Shown: positions 1 through 10,436, counted from the stretch's first letter. The stretch is 64,000 nt of DNA from UTCFX2 sp963788145 (GCA_963788145.1 CAWBFQ010000003.1:682001-746000), one strand, 5' to 3'. Program-made: numbers and translations. Notes: generated by a model from the sequence alone, not told the origin.

Positions 1-1
1 G

Positions 2-412
2 ATCAATACTCATCTGCGGCACAGCGGGGTTATTTTTGAATTCACACCCGACCATGAACTGCCAGCTATCCCAATGATTCGGGATCAGATGAAACAGGTG
101 ATCATAAATATTTGTTTGAATGCCGTTGAAGCAATGCCAGAAGGAGGCATTTTGGAAGTAAAAACATTTCATCGATCGGAGGGTCGTGAAATTGAATTGG
201 TGATCTCTGATTCGGGGGAAAGCATCAGCCCGCACATCCTACCGTATATTTTTGACCCGTTTGTAACAACTAAGGATGGTGGGACCGGGCTGGGGTTAGC
301 AATCTCTTATGATATTGTTCAGCGGCACCACGGGAGGATTAATGTTGCCAGCGACCCTGAAGTTGGGACAATGTTCCAAATTTACTTACCATCAAAACTG
401 CAACTTGTGTGA
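2..412 (+). CDS. Sensor histidine kinase, C-terminal ATPase part (5' cut by window)
   Basis: The frame is open from the first base, so the N-terminal sensor and the phospho-accepting histidine lie outside the window. What remains is a HATPase_c domain: an N-box (NICLNAVEAMPEGG), a G1-like box reading DSGESIS, and a G2 box GTGLGLAIS. This part binds ATP and would phosphorylate the missing histidine. The G1 box normally reads DxGxG, so its second glycine is absent here, which may weaken nucleotide binding. The response regulator 46 bp downstream on the same strand is the natural partner. Family assignment is firm; signal and specificity cannot be seen. Confidence 0.9.
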   Translation: MNTHLRHSGVIFEFTPDHELPAIPMIRDQMKQVIINICLNAVEAMPEGGILEVKTFHRSEGREIELVISDSGESISPHILPYIFDPFVTTKDGGTGLGLAISYDIVQRHHGRINVASDPEVGTMFQIYLPSKLQLV

Positions 413-458
413 TGGACCCGGGTATTCAAATTCTCTCTGCTACTTTCCGCATTGACCG

Positions 459-1268
459 ATGAAGATGGACCAGGCAGGACATGTCTTAATAGTTGATGAT
501 GAAATCAGCCTACGAAGCACTTTAAAGAGGATATTGGAGCATGCAGGTTGCCAGACAACCGATGTCGTGAATGGATATGAAGCAACTGCGATGCTTGCTC
601 GTTACCCATTTGATCTGGTGATTCTGGATATTCATTTGCCAGACAGAGATGGGGTACAGGTGTTAGGTGAAATTCGCGCTCAGCGCCCAAGGCTGCCTGT
701 CATCATGCTCACCGGCTATGGTTCACTCGAGTCCGCTGTCGAATCAATGCGGATGGGCGCGGTGGATTACTTGCAGAAACCAATCGATCCGGAAATTTTG
801 GCCGCGAGAGTAAGAATGATTTTGGCTGAACAACAGCTTGAAAAACGGAAAGATGAGATCCGCTCGCAAATTTCCATTTTGGAAAGCGAACTGCAAGAAC
901 TGGAGTTGGCGAGTGGTGACAGCGGAAATATCGTAAGACCTTTGCGAACTGTCTCGGAGCGCTTCTTCAAGCTTGGCAATCTTGTTTTGGATCTTCAAGC
1001 TCGGCGAGCAACGATTAAGGATCGGGTTCTGAATATACCATCTGCTTCTTTCAGCTATCTAGTGGTGCTGGCTAAATATTCACCTAAAGTTGTCGAATAT
1101 CGGAATTTAGTGAACGAAGCACAAGATTATCAAGTCGAGAGCTTGGAAGCGCGTGAATTGGCAAAATGGCATGTGCATGTATTGCGAAACGCGATTGAGG
1201 ATGATCCACAAAATCCACGTTATCTGATCAATATCCGTGGACAGGGATATCGGCTTATATTCGAATAA
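459..1268 (+). CDS. OmpR/PhoB-type response regulator
   Basis: A 269-aa two-component regulator. The N-terminal receiver has the acidic pair DDE near residue 14, the phospho-acceptor Asp57 (VILDIHLPD), a conserved Thr (MLTGYG) and the Lys of YLQKP. A charged, probably coiled-coil linker (about residues 125-150) follows. The C-terminal winged-helix domain of the trans_reg_C type ends in the typical NPRYLINIRGQGYRL. It should bind DNA as a dimer when phosphorylated, probably by the kinase just upstream. No good ribosome site precedes ATG 459; ATG 465 is an alternative. Targets are unknown. Confidence 0.92.
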   Translation: MKMDQAGHVLIVDDEISLRSTLKRILEHAGCQTTDVVNGYEATAMLARYPFDLVILDIHLPDRDGVQVLGEIRAQRPRLPVIMLTGYGSLESAVESMRMGAVDYLQKPIDPEILAARVRMILAEQQLEKRKDEIRSQISILESELQELELASGDSGNIVRPLRTVSERFFKLGNLVLDLQARRATIKDRVLNIPSASFSYLVVLAKYSPKVVEYRNLVNEAQDYQVESLEARELAKWHVHVLRNAIEDDPQNPRYLINIRGQGYRLIFE

Positions 1269-1435
1269 TTTGGAAGATTGAATATTTAAATCCTGAAGCC
1301 TCGGGTTGAAAATTCTGGATCGTGTGCGCCAACAATTCCCAACGAACTCCAACAAAGTCAAACGATACTTCTTTAAATCGAGGGGATAATCTATGAAGGG
1401 TTATCGAAAATTTTGTAGAAGATTTGACCATATTC

Positions 1436-2782
1436 ATGGATTCGATTGATCTGGAAAACCCCATCAAGATCGTCATTGTGGACGATCACCCAAATACTGC
1501 CTCAATGCTGGCACGGGTATTGATCAGATTTGATTCGCCAGTGGAGATTTCTACTGCCTCAAATGCCGAGGACACGCTGAATCAAATCGGAGAAAAAGGT
1601 ATTGATATCTTAATCACTGATTTTATGATGCCAGGGATGAATGGCCTTGAATTGATTGAAAGATTGAAAGGGAGCCAAAAACCATACCACATCATCTTGA
1701 TTACTGCTTATGATACGCCGGGTTTGGCCGTCTCAGCCCGTCGGTTAAACGTGAACAATTACCTAGTAAAACCGGTACAGCCAGATAAAATTCGCGAGAT
1801 TGTGAAGAAAGTGATTGACGAATTGCGCCCGTCATTTAATCGGCGGACAAATTTTCAACGGGACCGAAAATTCAAAATCCTTGTGGCCGATGATCATCCG
1901 GATAATCTGCGCTTGTTGAGCACCCGGATGGAACATGAAGGCTATTTATTTATCCCAGCCTGGGATGGAGAAGAAGCGCTGGCGAAGATCCGGGAAGAAG
2001 CGCCTGATCTGGTGCTTTTAGATGTAAATATGCCCAAGAAGGATGGTTTTCAGGTATTGGAGGAAATGCGATCTAACCCTGCGAGTGAGTTAATCCCGGT
2101 TATTGTGATTACCGCTGCCAGGATTAGCCCGAAAGACGTGCGGGATGGTTTATCACTTGGGGCAGACGATTATGTTATTAAGCCTTTTGACTGGCGCGAG
2201 TTAGCGGCTCGCATTCAATCCAAGTTACGTGTGAAACAGGCTGAAGATAAATTGCGCCGAAAAAACCAGGAATTTGAAATATTCCTTCAGCTCGGAGAGG
2301 TGCTGCGGGATCAACAAACGGTAGATGGAATAGTGGAATCTCTGGTTAATTTGCTGGTGGATCAATTCGGGGTCAACAGCGCTCGCTTGGAGATCTTGGC
2401 TGATGATACAGTCGTTATGAGCCGGCGGAGACAAAAGAATAAGCCAACCACAGGATCATTGGAGATACGGACAAGCGCTTTGCCTCTATCCGCGATTACC
2501 CAGCAGGTGATGAAAACAAATCAATGGGCATTTTCAAGTTTTGACGGAACCATACAGAACAGGCGAGACAACCTGAAGTGGCAGGATGTGACCGGCGCTG
2601 CAGCACCAATATCAAGAAATGGTCGCTTACTCGGAGTGTTGTCTTTGATGAACGAACATGCCGGTTTCTTTGAATATGAGCAAGTCCACTTGTTGGAAGC
2701 GGTAGCTAGTTTTACGGCCATAGCGCTGGAACAGGCTGAACGTATGGTAGGTGGTACATCTTCTCTAGAGCGGATCGGGTAG
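1436..2782 (+). CDS. Tandem-receiver GAF protein (REC-REC-GAF)
   Basis: About 448 aa. Two CheY-like receivers are followed by a GAF domain and no DNA-binding or enzymatic output. Receiver 1 carries DDH and Asp62 (LITDFMMPG). Receiver 2 (about residues 140-260) carries ADDHPDN and LLDVNMPKKDG with KPF near its end. The GAF domain covers about residues 280-440. Start: ATG 1436, with in-frame TTG 1424 as an alternative. Such proteins usually act as phosphorelay hubs or scaffolds by protein contact. It sits between an OmpR regulator and three HAMP/GAF receptors. A one-base frame change near the stop would add a further 40 or so residues (see 2815-2916). Confidence 0.88.
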   Translation: MDSIDLENPIKIVIVDDHPNTASMLARVLIRFDSPVEISTASNAEDTLNQIGEKGIDILITDFMMPGMNGLELIERLKGSQKPYHIILITAYDTPGLAVSARRLNVNNYLVKPVQPDKIREIVKKVIDELRPSFNRRTNFQRDRKFKILVADDHPDNLRLLSTRMEHEGYLFIPAWDGEEALAKIREEAPDLVLLDVNMPKKDGFQVLEEMRSNPASELIPVIVITAARISPKDVRDGLSLGADDYVIKPFDWRELAARIQSKLRVKQAEDKLRRKNQEFEIFLQLGEVLRDQQTVDGIVESLVNLLVDQFGVNSARLEILADDTVVMSRRRQKNKPTTGSLEIRTSALPLSAITQQVMKTNQWAFSSFDGTIQNRRDNLKWQDVTGAAAPISRNGRLLGVLSLMNEHAGFFEYEQVHLLEAVASFTAIALEQAERMVGGTSSLERIG

Positions 2783-2814
2783 TCGAGCGAGTTAGACGGT
2801 CCAAGGCGTGCATT

Positions 2815-2916
2815 ATGACCGAGATTTTGATGGTCGGTGGACCGTTTATGATCACAGATATCGATGGCGAGACCACTTTTATGAACGAACAGACTCTGCA
2901 GAGGCGGATTGAATAG
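2815..2916 (+). CDS. Possible 33-aa ORF or frameshifted tail of the REC-REC-GAF gene
   Basis: ATG 2815 opens a 33-codon frame ending at TAG 2914-2916, just 9 bp before the next gene. The same frame is open upstream across the stop of the previous gene. It could therefore be the true C-terminus of that protein displaced by a one-base error, as happens many times elsewhere in this window. No ribosome site and no recognised domain. Weak call. Confidence 0.25.
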   Translation: MTEILMVGGPFMITDIDGETTFMNEQTLQRRIE

Positions 2917-2925
2917 GATGTCATC

Positions 2926-4794
2926 ATGACTGAAACCAATCTTGGAGTTTATAAAAATCCATTTAGGAAGCGGCGCGAGCGATTGAGCCAGATCAGCCTG
3001 CAGAACCGATTGGTTATAGCGGTCATGTTCGTATCCGCGTTCGTCCTGCTTTCCGTTGCTGGAATTATTTACCGCCTGGTATCCACTGCATTAATCGATC
3101 AATCTACGCATACGATTGCACGCCTTGATCAAGAATTATCAACAACCGTTAATTTATGGCTTTCTCTAAATATTGAGAGTTTGCAGGCCCTGGCAAATTT
3201 AGCCGAAATCCGTTCACTCGATGGGGCCAGGCAAGTACCGGTGTTGCAGGCGGCTGATAAGGCTTTTGAAAATGTTTACCTGATCCACACAATCGGAGCT
3301 GACGGATTTAATCTAGCCCGAAGTGATGGTCAGCCGAACACCGATTATCGCGATCGCAGCTATGTGCAAGCTGTCATGGCAGGCGAGCCAGTGGTTCTGG
3401 AAGCATTAATTGGTCGCACTTCAAAGCAACCAGCTTTGATCATCGCTTTACCCATTTTGGACGATAGAGGACGAGTAGGAGGTGTAATCGCGTCGGCTAG
3501 CGATTTGGATGAGATTTCAAAAAGCGTCCAAATCAGCCGATTCGGGGAAACGGGTTATGCATATGTAGTGGATGACTCTAACCGAGTTCTGGCGCATCCA
3601 GATGAAGCCTACACTGCGGAATTGCGTGACCTGAGCACTTATCCTCCAGTGATTTTTATGCGGGAAGCGGGGAACGGGTTTTACGAATTTCAGGATGATG
3701 CAGGCAAGGAATGGCGTGCTTCTGTCAATACACTCGAAAATGGATGGGGTGTAATCATCCAACAGGAAAGAGCAGAATTTGAGGCTGAATTATCCTCGGT
3801 AAGACGATTATTCTTCCTGCTCATTGTGCTCGGGTTGGCAGTTTTGTTTGTGCTTTCATCCATTGCCATTCGGCATTCAATGCGGCCGATTAAAACCTTA
3901 ATTGAAACCACTAAAGCGTTTGCGGCTGGAGACCTGAGCCGTCGAGTGGTGATTGAGCGCAAAGACGAGACTGGCGAATTGGCGGAATCCTTTAATGCTA
4001 TGGCAGCTGAGATAACGGAAACCTTAGCGACGCTTGAGCAGAGGGTTGCGGATCGGACCAGATCGCTGCAGGCTAGCTTCCAGGTATCTCGGCGACTTGT
4101 GTCGATTATGGATATGCATGAACTGGTCATCGAAGTGGTTGAAGAGATAAAAAGGATTTTTGATTTTTATCATGTACATATTTATTTGTATAATGATACT
4201 CGCTCTCATCTGGAGATGGTTGGTGGGACTGGTGAAATTGGAAAACAGCTGTTAAGCAACAGACACAGAATTGAAAAGGGGATTGGACTGGTAAGTAAAT
4301 CGGCCGAGACAAATCAAGTGGTTTACGTGAAGGACACCAACCAGGAACCAAGTTGGCTTCCCAACCCCTTGTTGACAGAGACAAAAGCAGAGATCGTTGT
4401 TCCTATCGCAATTGGCGAATCTGTTATGGGCGTTCTGGATGTACAGCAAAACGTCATCCAGGAAATCTTGCCAGACACGATTGAGTTATTGCAGGCGATT
4501 GCGAACCAGACAGCCGTTGCGTTGCACAATACACGACTGCTCAACCGGGCTAAACAGGCTTCCAACACAGAAACCAGGGTAAACTCGATTGGTCAGAGGA
4601 TACAAGCGGCGACATCGATCGAATTTGTCCTCGAGATTGCTGTGCGCGAACTGGCTGAAGCGACTGGAGCAAGTCGGGCTAGCATTCAAGTGGGGCTTGA
4701 CTTGATGGGCGCCAACAAAGAATTTAAGACGGATAAAGAGCATCCGAATAACGGGAAGGGCGGGAATAACATGCAGCGAGGGCCGCAAGAATGA
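2926..4794 (+). CDS. Membrane receptor: Cache-HAMP-GAF, no kinase domain (paralog 1 of 3)
   Basis: A 622-aa protein. An N-terminal membrane helix (about residues 28-50) is followed by an extracytoplasmic dCache-like sensor, a second helix (about 290-313), a HAMP domain (about 315-370, AAGDLSRRV...ETGELAESFNAMA), a coiled linker ending VADRTRSL, and a cytoplasmic GAF domain (about 395-540). The tail begins what looks like a second GAF and stops. There is no HisKA, HATPase, GGDEF or methyl-accepting region. Output must therefore pass by contact to another protein, perhaps the large kinase at 11211. It overlaps the next gene by ATGA and shares its domain plan, which suggests tandem duplication. 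Confidence 0.88.
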   Translation: MTETNLGVYKNPFRKRRERLSQISLQNRLVIAVMFVSAFVLLSVAGIIYRLVSTALIDQSTHTIARLDQELSTTVNLWLSLNIESLQALANLAEIRSLDGARQVPVLQAADKAFENVYLIHTIGADGFNLARSDGQPNTDYRDRSYVQAVMAGEPVVLEALIGRTSKQPALIIALPILDDRGRVGGVIASASDLDEISKSVQISRFGETGYAYVVDDSNRVLAHPDEAYTAELRDLSTYPPVIFMREAGNGFYEFQDDAGKEWRASVNTLENGWGVIIQQERAEFEAELSSVRRLFFLLIVLGLAVLFVLSSIAIRHSMRPIKTLIETTKAFAAGDLSRRVVIERKDETGELAESFNAMAAEITETLATLEQRVADRTRSLQASFQVSRRLVSIMDMHELVIEVVEEIKRIFDFYHVHIYLYNDTRSHLEMVGGTGEIGKQLLSNRHRIEKGIGLVSKSAETNQVVYVKDTNQEPSWLPNPLLTETKAEIVVPIAIGESVMGVLDVQQNVIQEILPDTIELLQAIANQTAVALHNTRLLNRAKQASNTETRVNSIGQRIQAATSIEFVLEIAVRELAEATGASRASIQVGLDLMGANKEFKTDKEHPNNGKGGNNMQRGPQE

Positions 4795-6701
4795 AGATTC
4801 CGGTAAGCATCACACAAATCAGCTTAAGGGCGAAATTGATGATTGCTTTTATTCTGGCGGCATTAATCCCGCTATCGCTTCTGTCCGCGATTACAACTCG
4901 CCAGTTGACCCAGTTATTGGAAAAAGAAACCCAAGGCGAATTAACTAGCACAGCCAGTCAAACCGCCCAGACGCTTGATACATATATCACCGAACAGTTG
5001 AATTCGATCTACGTCGAGGCCCAATTGCCGGATTTTCGCAGTTACCTCGAATTGCCAATCCTTGAAAGAAATGGCAGCAGTGAAGAAGCGAACGCCTTGG
5101 CTGCACTGAATATATTGAAAAGAAAAAAGACAACGTTGATTCGCTCCTATGCGCTTCTTGATGAAGGCGGGATTAACCTGCTTGATACGAATTCTGCGAA
5201 TATTGGAACCAGCGAGAAGGATCAGGAATATTTTACTGAACCGGTCTCAAACGGGCTGCGCTATATGTCGGATGTGTTATTCACCGAAAGTGGTCCTTCA
5301 TTGTTTTTCAGCAGCCCGGTTTGGGGTGACCGTGGGCTGGCGCTTGGGGTTTTGCGGCTTGAATTCAGCGCTCAGATTGTCCAGGATGTTTTGATGACAT
5401 CGGCTAACCAGTATCAAGCGCCCGAGCTTTATGCTGTGTTAGTAGATAGTGAATACAGCATACGTCTGGCGCATTCACGCGATTATGGGTTGGTTTATAA
5501 ATCATATGCCATGTTGGATAATTATTCGGCAGCGCAGCTTCAATCGCAACACCGTTTGCCGGTTGGGACGGTTGAAGGGCTGAGCACAAACCAAGATGAT
5601 TTTGCGGACTGGTTGAAAAACTGGCAAGATAACCCATTTTATACTTCAGAATCCATATCATCGAAGGAAGCCCCAGCCATTTCAACGGTAGTGGCGCTTA
5701 AGAAAGCACCCTGGTTATTGATCACGCGTCAGTCTGTAGAAGTGGCGAACCAGCCAATCCGGGAGCAGAGAAGGTTTTCGCTCGTGTTGTCGCTGGTTGT
5801 GGCAATCCTTATGGGTGGGGTCGCTATCGTTGCAACGCAGCTTTTTTCCGCTCCGATCACCCGGTTGACGAAGGTAGCCGAGAAGGTCGCTGCGGGAGAT
5901 TTAAGCGTCCGGGCGCAAGTGGAGACGGCGGATGAAATTGGTACTTTAGCGGAAACATTCAACACGATGACGGAGGAATTGCAACGCACGCTGGTGGATT
6001 TAGAAAAGCGCGTCGCCGACCGTACCCGTGCGATTGAATTGAGTGCAGAAATCAGTAGACGATTATCGATCATCCTGGATCAGACCCAATTGGTGGCGGA
6101 AGTGGTGGATTTACTTCAAATAGCTTTCGATTATTATCATGTACAAATTTATCTATATGATGAAGACCGCAAATATCTGTTGATGATGGGAGGCAGCGGG
6201 GAGGCAGGTCGCGTCTTACTGGAGCGAGGTCATCGGTTAGCCAAAGGGCAGGGTTTGGTTGGGCGGGCTTGCGATACCGGCGAGACGATTTTGGTAGCCG
6301 ACACCTTGAATGACTCGCAATGGCTGGCAAACCCGTTATTACCAGAGACGAGGTCGGAAATTGCGGTTCCAATTGTTATGGGTGACCAGGTGCTGGGCGC
6401 ATTAGACGTTCAGCAGAGACTGGTGAACGGGTTAAAACAACAAGATGCTGATTTGTTGGCGGCGGTTGCTAACCAGGTGGCGATTGCTCTGCGCAATGCG
6501 CGCCAGTTCTTGAAAGCGGAAGGGCAGGCTGAGCGCCAGGAACATGTGAATAGAATTATTCAACAGATCCAGAGCACAAAGACCATTGAGAGCGCACTGC
6601 AGATCGCTGTGCGAGAAATCGGTAAAGTTTTGGATGCCCCGCGGGTTAAGGCAAGCATCCGGATGAGTCGGGTAAAGCATAATCAACCGCCTTCTGTCTA
6701 G
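4791..6701 (+). CDS. Membrane receptor: Cache-HAMP-GAF, no kinase domain (paralog 2 of 3)
   Basis: A 636-aa paralog of the preceding gene. It has an N-terminal helix (about residues 18-35), an extracytoplasmic Cache-like region, a second helix (about 325-348), HAMP (about 349-405, AAGDLSVRA...DEIGTLAETFNTM), the linker VADRTRAIEL and a GAF domain (about 430-575). The GAF domain is closely similar to that of its neighbour (FDYYHVQIYLYDE against FDFYHVHIYLYND). It lacks any catalytic output domain. The start codon overlaps the stop of the upstream gene, implying translational coupling. The ligand is not predictable from sequence. Confidence 0.88.
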   Translation: MKIPVSITQISLRAKLMIAFILAALIPLSLLSAITTRQLTQLLEKETQGELTSTASQTAQTLDTYITEQLNSIYVEAQLPDFRSYLELPILERNGSSEEANALAALNILKRKKTTLIRSYALLDEGGINLLDTNSANIGTSEKDQEYFTEPVSNGLRYMSDVLFTESGPSLFFSSPVWGDRGLALGVLRLEFSAQIVQDVLMTSANQYQAPELYAVLVDSEYSIRLAHSRDYGLVYKSYAMLDNYSAAQLQSQHRLPVGTVEGLSTNQDDFADWLKNWQDNPFYTSESISSKEAPAISTVVALKKAPWLLITRQSVEVANQPIREQRRFSLVLSLVVAILMGGVAIVATQLFSAPITRLTKVAEKVAAGDLSVRAQVETADEIGTLAETFNTMTEELQRTLVDLEKRVADRTRAIELSAEISRRLSIILDQTQLVAEVVDLLQIAFDYYHVQIYLYDEDRKYLLMMGGSGEAGRVLLERGHRLAKGQGLVGRACDTGETILVADTLNDSQWLANPLLPETRSEIAVPIVMGDQVLGALDVQQRLVNGLKQQDADLLAAVANQVAIALRNARQFLKAEGQAERQEHVNRIIQQIQSTKTIESALQIAVREIGKVLDAPRVKASIRMSRVKHNQPPSV

Positions 6702-6744
6702 TGAATAACCTTTGCTAATGAGATCAACGGTCAAGGAATGATTT

Positions 6745-9700
6745 ATGGAAAATCCACGAATTACTCGGATCGGTGAAAAAATCACACGAAACGACCCGAT
6801 GACCAGCCAAGCGCGGATTGCGTTTCTTCTTGGGCTGATTTCGGCTGTGATTGCGGCGGTTGGCTTTGGCGCTCATTTATTGCAGCTTGCGCGAGATGCA
6901 TCCTGGCAACGCTACCCGATGATAGGTTCTATGGCGGTCCTGCTAGTTGCATCTGTCGCAGCTTTGATTCTAAGCCGCAGGGGCAAATCCTTACAGGCTG
7001 GTTGGGTTATGATTTTTGGGATTTCTCAAATATTGATTGCCAGATCACTTGTCTTGAGCATCCAGGGAGATGAGGTTGGACTGGCTGGACTAGCGCTAAT
7101 CGTTTTTATCGCCATTTGGATATTGCCTCAAAAGCAATCGCGATGGGCTTTTTTTGTTGGGATTTTATTGTTGGTAATCACTCGCTTTTTTGCGGTTTAT
7201 TCGCCTTTCCAACAAGTTGAACTGATGATCCTGGATCAATCCCTGGCGATTTTGTCGTGGGTGGCGATCCTTTGGATCGGCTTATTAATGATCAAAGCAT
7301 TTCGGTCATTTACGCTAACCAATAAATTGCTGGTGGTGTTTCTGGTTGTGTCTATACTGGTTACGTATTCTTCGAACCGCTTCAATCAAGCTCGCACGGA
7401 AGAATCGTTGACTACAAGTGTCGGGCTTGGACTATCTAGCCTGGCAGCTAATCAAGCTCAGGCTATCGGTGATGTTCTGAACGCCGAGATTGACTCAATC
7501 ATCTCTATGTCATTAGGCTCATTAATGCAGCGAACAGTGAAAGCTGCGAACTGGAGCTACATCAACAGCCCGCCTGCAATTGAAGCGAAACTGACCAACA
7601 GCGAAAAAGAGTGGACAGAGGCGATCGCTGCGAATCAACCATTTAGCGAGTCGGTTGCAGCCCGATTGGATAATGAAGTGGCGCAAGAACTAAAGAAATT
7701 TGTTTCTATCTTTCCATCGAACCTGCAAATGATTCTAACGGATATGCATGGAGGATTGGTCGCGACGACGGATCGAGAAACGGATTTTTATCAAGGAGAT
7801 GAATTCTGGTGGAAAGCTGCTTATAATGATCGTCATGGGGTGATCTATATCAGCCTACCAATGTATGATTCGTTCTACATTGAAAACGCGATCGCGATTG
7901 TGGTCCCGGTGACAGATCGGGATACAGGCGCGACAATCGGAATCTTGCGCACCACCTACTCGTTGGCTGGTATTTCCGAGATTATTGATAGTATGAAACT
8001 GGGAGAAACTGGAAAGGCTGATATTTTCATCCCAAATAATTCCAGTGATCCAGGGTTTTCGGTTGGTCCAACCCAAATTATTCGGAATGGACAATTGGAA
8101 ACAGCGGAGCAGTCGGATTTGGAAAGACTTTCTGTAATGGTAGGGCAACCCTATGGGGAGATGGTATATCGAGATCAACCCGGTTTTGTCAGCCTAGTCA
8201 ATGTGCAGGCTGTGCGCCCAAATACGACCGTTGATAAACTGGGGTGGTGGTTATTGATATATCAGGACAAAGCTGAAATTTTGGAACCGGTGGTCGCACA
8301 AACCCAGCAGACGGACCTGTTAAGCTCACTGATCCTTGGGGTGGTCTCTGTGCTCGCGATCCTGCTCTCTCAATTCATGGCTGGTCCATTGGTCAGGTTG
8401 ACCCAAGTTGCGGAACAAATTTCAGGGGGAGACTTGGCTGCCCGAGCCAGAGTGGAGACAGATGACGAAGTCGGTAATCTGGCTTTCACGTTTAATGCGA
8501 TGACAGAGCGACTGCGGCAGACATTGAGCGGATTGGAACATCGGGTTGGTGAGCGAATGAGGGAGCTTTCGCTAGCGGGCGACGTGGGCAGAGTCCTCTC
8601 ACAAGAGCATAACTTGGACCGCTTGTTGGGGATGGCAGTAAACATGATCCAGTCCAGCTTTGAGATGTATTACACACAAATTTACTTGCTCAATTTGAAT
8701 GGCAATTCTTCAATTCTACGCGCAGGAACCGGAACGGCGGGGGAAGAACTGCTGAGGAGGGGGCATCGTTTGCCTGTGGGTAGTGGTTCTGTCAATGGGC
8801 TAGCTGCATTTGAAAGGCGTCCTATCGTCGTTGCGAATACGGGATCTAGTGCGCTGTTTCGACTGAATCCATTGCTGTCGAAAACCCGATCCGAAATGGC
8901 GGTGCCTTTGATTGTGGGTGAGCGGCTTGTTGGTGTGTTGGATATGCAGAGCAACCAGGAAGGGACATTTAGTAACGAAAACTTGCCGGCATTTCGGGCG
9001 CTCGCGGGACAATTGGCTATTTCAATTGAAAATGCTTCCTTGTTCGAGCAAGCCCAGTTGGCTCATCAGGAGATGGAAGATCAAGCGCGCCGTTCGACCC
9101 GAACGGGTTGGCAAGAATTCTTAGACGCGATTCAACGGAAGGAAAGAATCGGATATATATACGACCGCAGGACAGTATCGCCGATGGACGAAGAACTAAT
9201 AACCGCTCAAGACGAGCAATCTCTTCTAATGCCGATCCAGGTGGCAGGCGAAAATGTGGGTATGGTCCGCTTGGAGAAAACCGGAGAGAGCGGCTGGGTG
9301 GAAGAGGAAGAATCCCTGATCCAATCGATTGCAGCCCAGGTAGCTCGGCAGATTGATAATTTGCGGCTGTTGGCTCAAGCCGAACAATTCCGAAAGGAAG
9401 CGGAAGATTCTGCCAGACTCTTGACTAGGGAAGGTTGGGAGGGGTATTTCAAGGAGTCATCTGTGGAGGAGATTCAGTTGGAGTATGACCACTTGCAAGT
9501 GCTGCAAAGCAAAGCGCAAGCTTTGGATAATTTACACCCGAATGTGAGTCAACCTATTGAAGTGCGCGGCGAGCAGATTGGCGAATTTGCATTGGATGGA
9601 ATAGATGTATTGGACGAGGAATCGCAATTGATCATGCAAACTATCGCCGACCGTCTGGCTGTGCACATTGAAAACTTGCGCCTCTCTGCGCAAACTCAGC

Positions 9701-10422
9701 AGGCTTTGAGCGAGACCGAAATGCTCTATGCGATCATAGCAAAAATCAATGCAGCTCGGAGTTACCTAGAAATCTTGAATGCCTTAGCCGAGAAGACTGT
9801 GCTTCGAGATGCTGAACGGTTGGTAATTATGGGAATATTTGACAAAGCGCTTCGGTTACGGGATGGCGGAGAGCGCCAAAAACCTACGTGGATTTTCCCA
9901 GTGGCTTATCGATCCGAACGAGATATCGAGATTCGAGAACGGTATGCTTATCGCGTGATCGAGCAAACTCAAAATACGCTCGTCCCGAACACGCTCATGA
10001 TCATGGATGAATTGGGCCCTAATAATGAACTGGATGGGTTCTCCCGGGCTATCTTTATTGAGAATGATGGTGAACCGCTTCGATCACTGACAATCCCGTT
10101 GATTTTGGGAGATCAAATGATTGGATTTGTGCAAGGGTATTTTATAGGTGATGTTCATCTTGCTGAAAGGGAAGTTCAGCGGCTGATTGCTGTCGGCGGG
10201 CAGGCGGCAATTGCCGTTCAAAGCCTACTTTTGCTGGAAAAGGCTCAGCGGAAAGCCAATCAGGAGCAACGCATCCGTGAAGTGTCTGCTCAAGTGTTCA
10301 GTGCTGCGGATATCGACGCGATTATGAGAAAAACGGTTGAGCAGGTTGGTCAAGCGTTGGGCAAACCGGCATATATTTATTTACGTCAGGGAGAAACACA
10401 ACCAGATAAACAGGAGACATAA
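6745..10422 (+). CDS. Large membrane receptor: multi-TM, Cache, HAMP, several GAF domains (paralog 3 of 3)
   Basis: A 1225-aa receptor. About six or seven hydrophobic helices fill residues 20-215. An extracytoplasmic Cache-like region, a further helix (about 515-540), HAMP (about 543-600, SGGDLAARA...DEVGNLAFTFNAM) and a first GAF (about 620-770) follow. Two shorter GAF-like repeats come next, each preceded by a TGWQEF/EGWEGYF-like segment, and then a last GAF-like region. No kinase or cyclase domain is present. The AAGGA-like site at 6733-6737 supports ATG 6745. The multi-helix N-terminus distinguishes it from its two upstream paralogs. Presumably it signals through a partner protein encoded in the same cluster. 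Confidence 0.87.
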   Translation: MENPRITRIGEKITRNDPMTSQARIAFLLGLISAVIAAVGFGAHLLQLARDASWQRYPMIGSMAVLLVASVAALILSRRGKSLQAGWVMIFGISQILIARSLVLSIQGDEVGLAGLALIVFIAIWILPQKQSRWAFFVGILLLVITRFFAVYSPFQQVELMILDQSLAILSWVAILWIGLLMIKAFRSFTLTNKLLVVFLVVSILVTYSSNRFNQARTEESLTTSVGLGLSSLAANQAQAIGDVLNAEIDSIISMSLGSLMQRTVKAANWSYINSPPAIEAKLTNSEKEWTEAIAANQPFSESVAARLDNEVAQELKKFVSIFPSNLQMILTDMHGGLVATTDRETDFYQGDEFWWKAAYNDRHGVIYISLPMYDSFYIENAIAIVVPVTDRDTGATIGILRTTYSLAGISEIIDSMKLGETGKADIFIPNNSSDPGFSVGPTQIIRNGQLETAEQSDLERLSVMVGQPYGEMVYRDQPGFVSLVNVQAVRPNTTVDKLGWWLLIYQDKAEILEPVVAQTQQTDLLSSLILGVVSVLAILLSQFMAGPLVRLTQVAEQISGGDLAARARVETDDEVGNLAFTFNAMTERLRQTLSGLEHRVGERMRELSLAGDVGRVLSQEHNLDRLLGMAVNMIQSSFEMYYTQIYLLNLNGNSSILRAGTGTAGEELLRRGHRLPVGSGSVNGLAAFERRPIVVANTGSSALFRLNPLLSKTRSEMAVPLIVGERLVGVLDMQSNQEGTFSNENLPAFRALAGQLAISIENASLFEQAQLAHQEMEDQARRSTRTGWQEFLDAIQRKERIGYIYDRRTVSPMDEELITAQDEQSLLMPIQVAGENVGMVRLEKTGESGWVEEEESLIQSIAAQVARQIDNLRLLAQAEQFRKEAEDSARLLTREGWEGYFKESSVEEIQLEYDHLQVLQSKAQALDNLHPNVSQPIEVRGEQIGEFALDGIDVLDEESQLIMQTIADRLAVHIENLRLSAQTQQALSETEMLYAIIAKINAARSYLEILNALAEKTVLRDAERLVIMGIFDKALRLRDGGERQKPTWIFPVAYRSERDIEIRERYAYRVIEQTQNTLVPNTLMIMDELGPNNELDGFSRAIFIENDGEPLRSLTIPLILGDQMIGFVQGYFIGDVHLAEREVQRLIAVGGQAAIAVQSLLLLEKAQRKANQEQRIREVSAQVFSAADIDAIMRKTVEQVGQALGKPAYIYLRQGETQPDKQET

Positions 10423-10436
10423 AGGCGCGAGTGATA

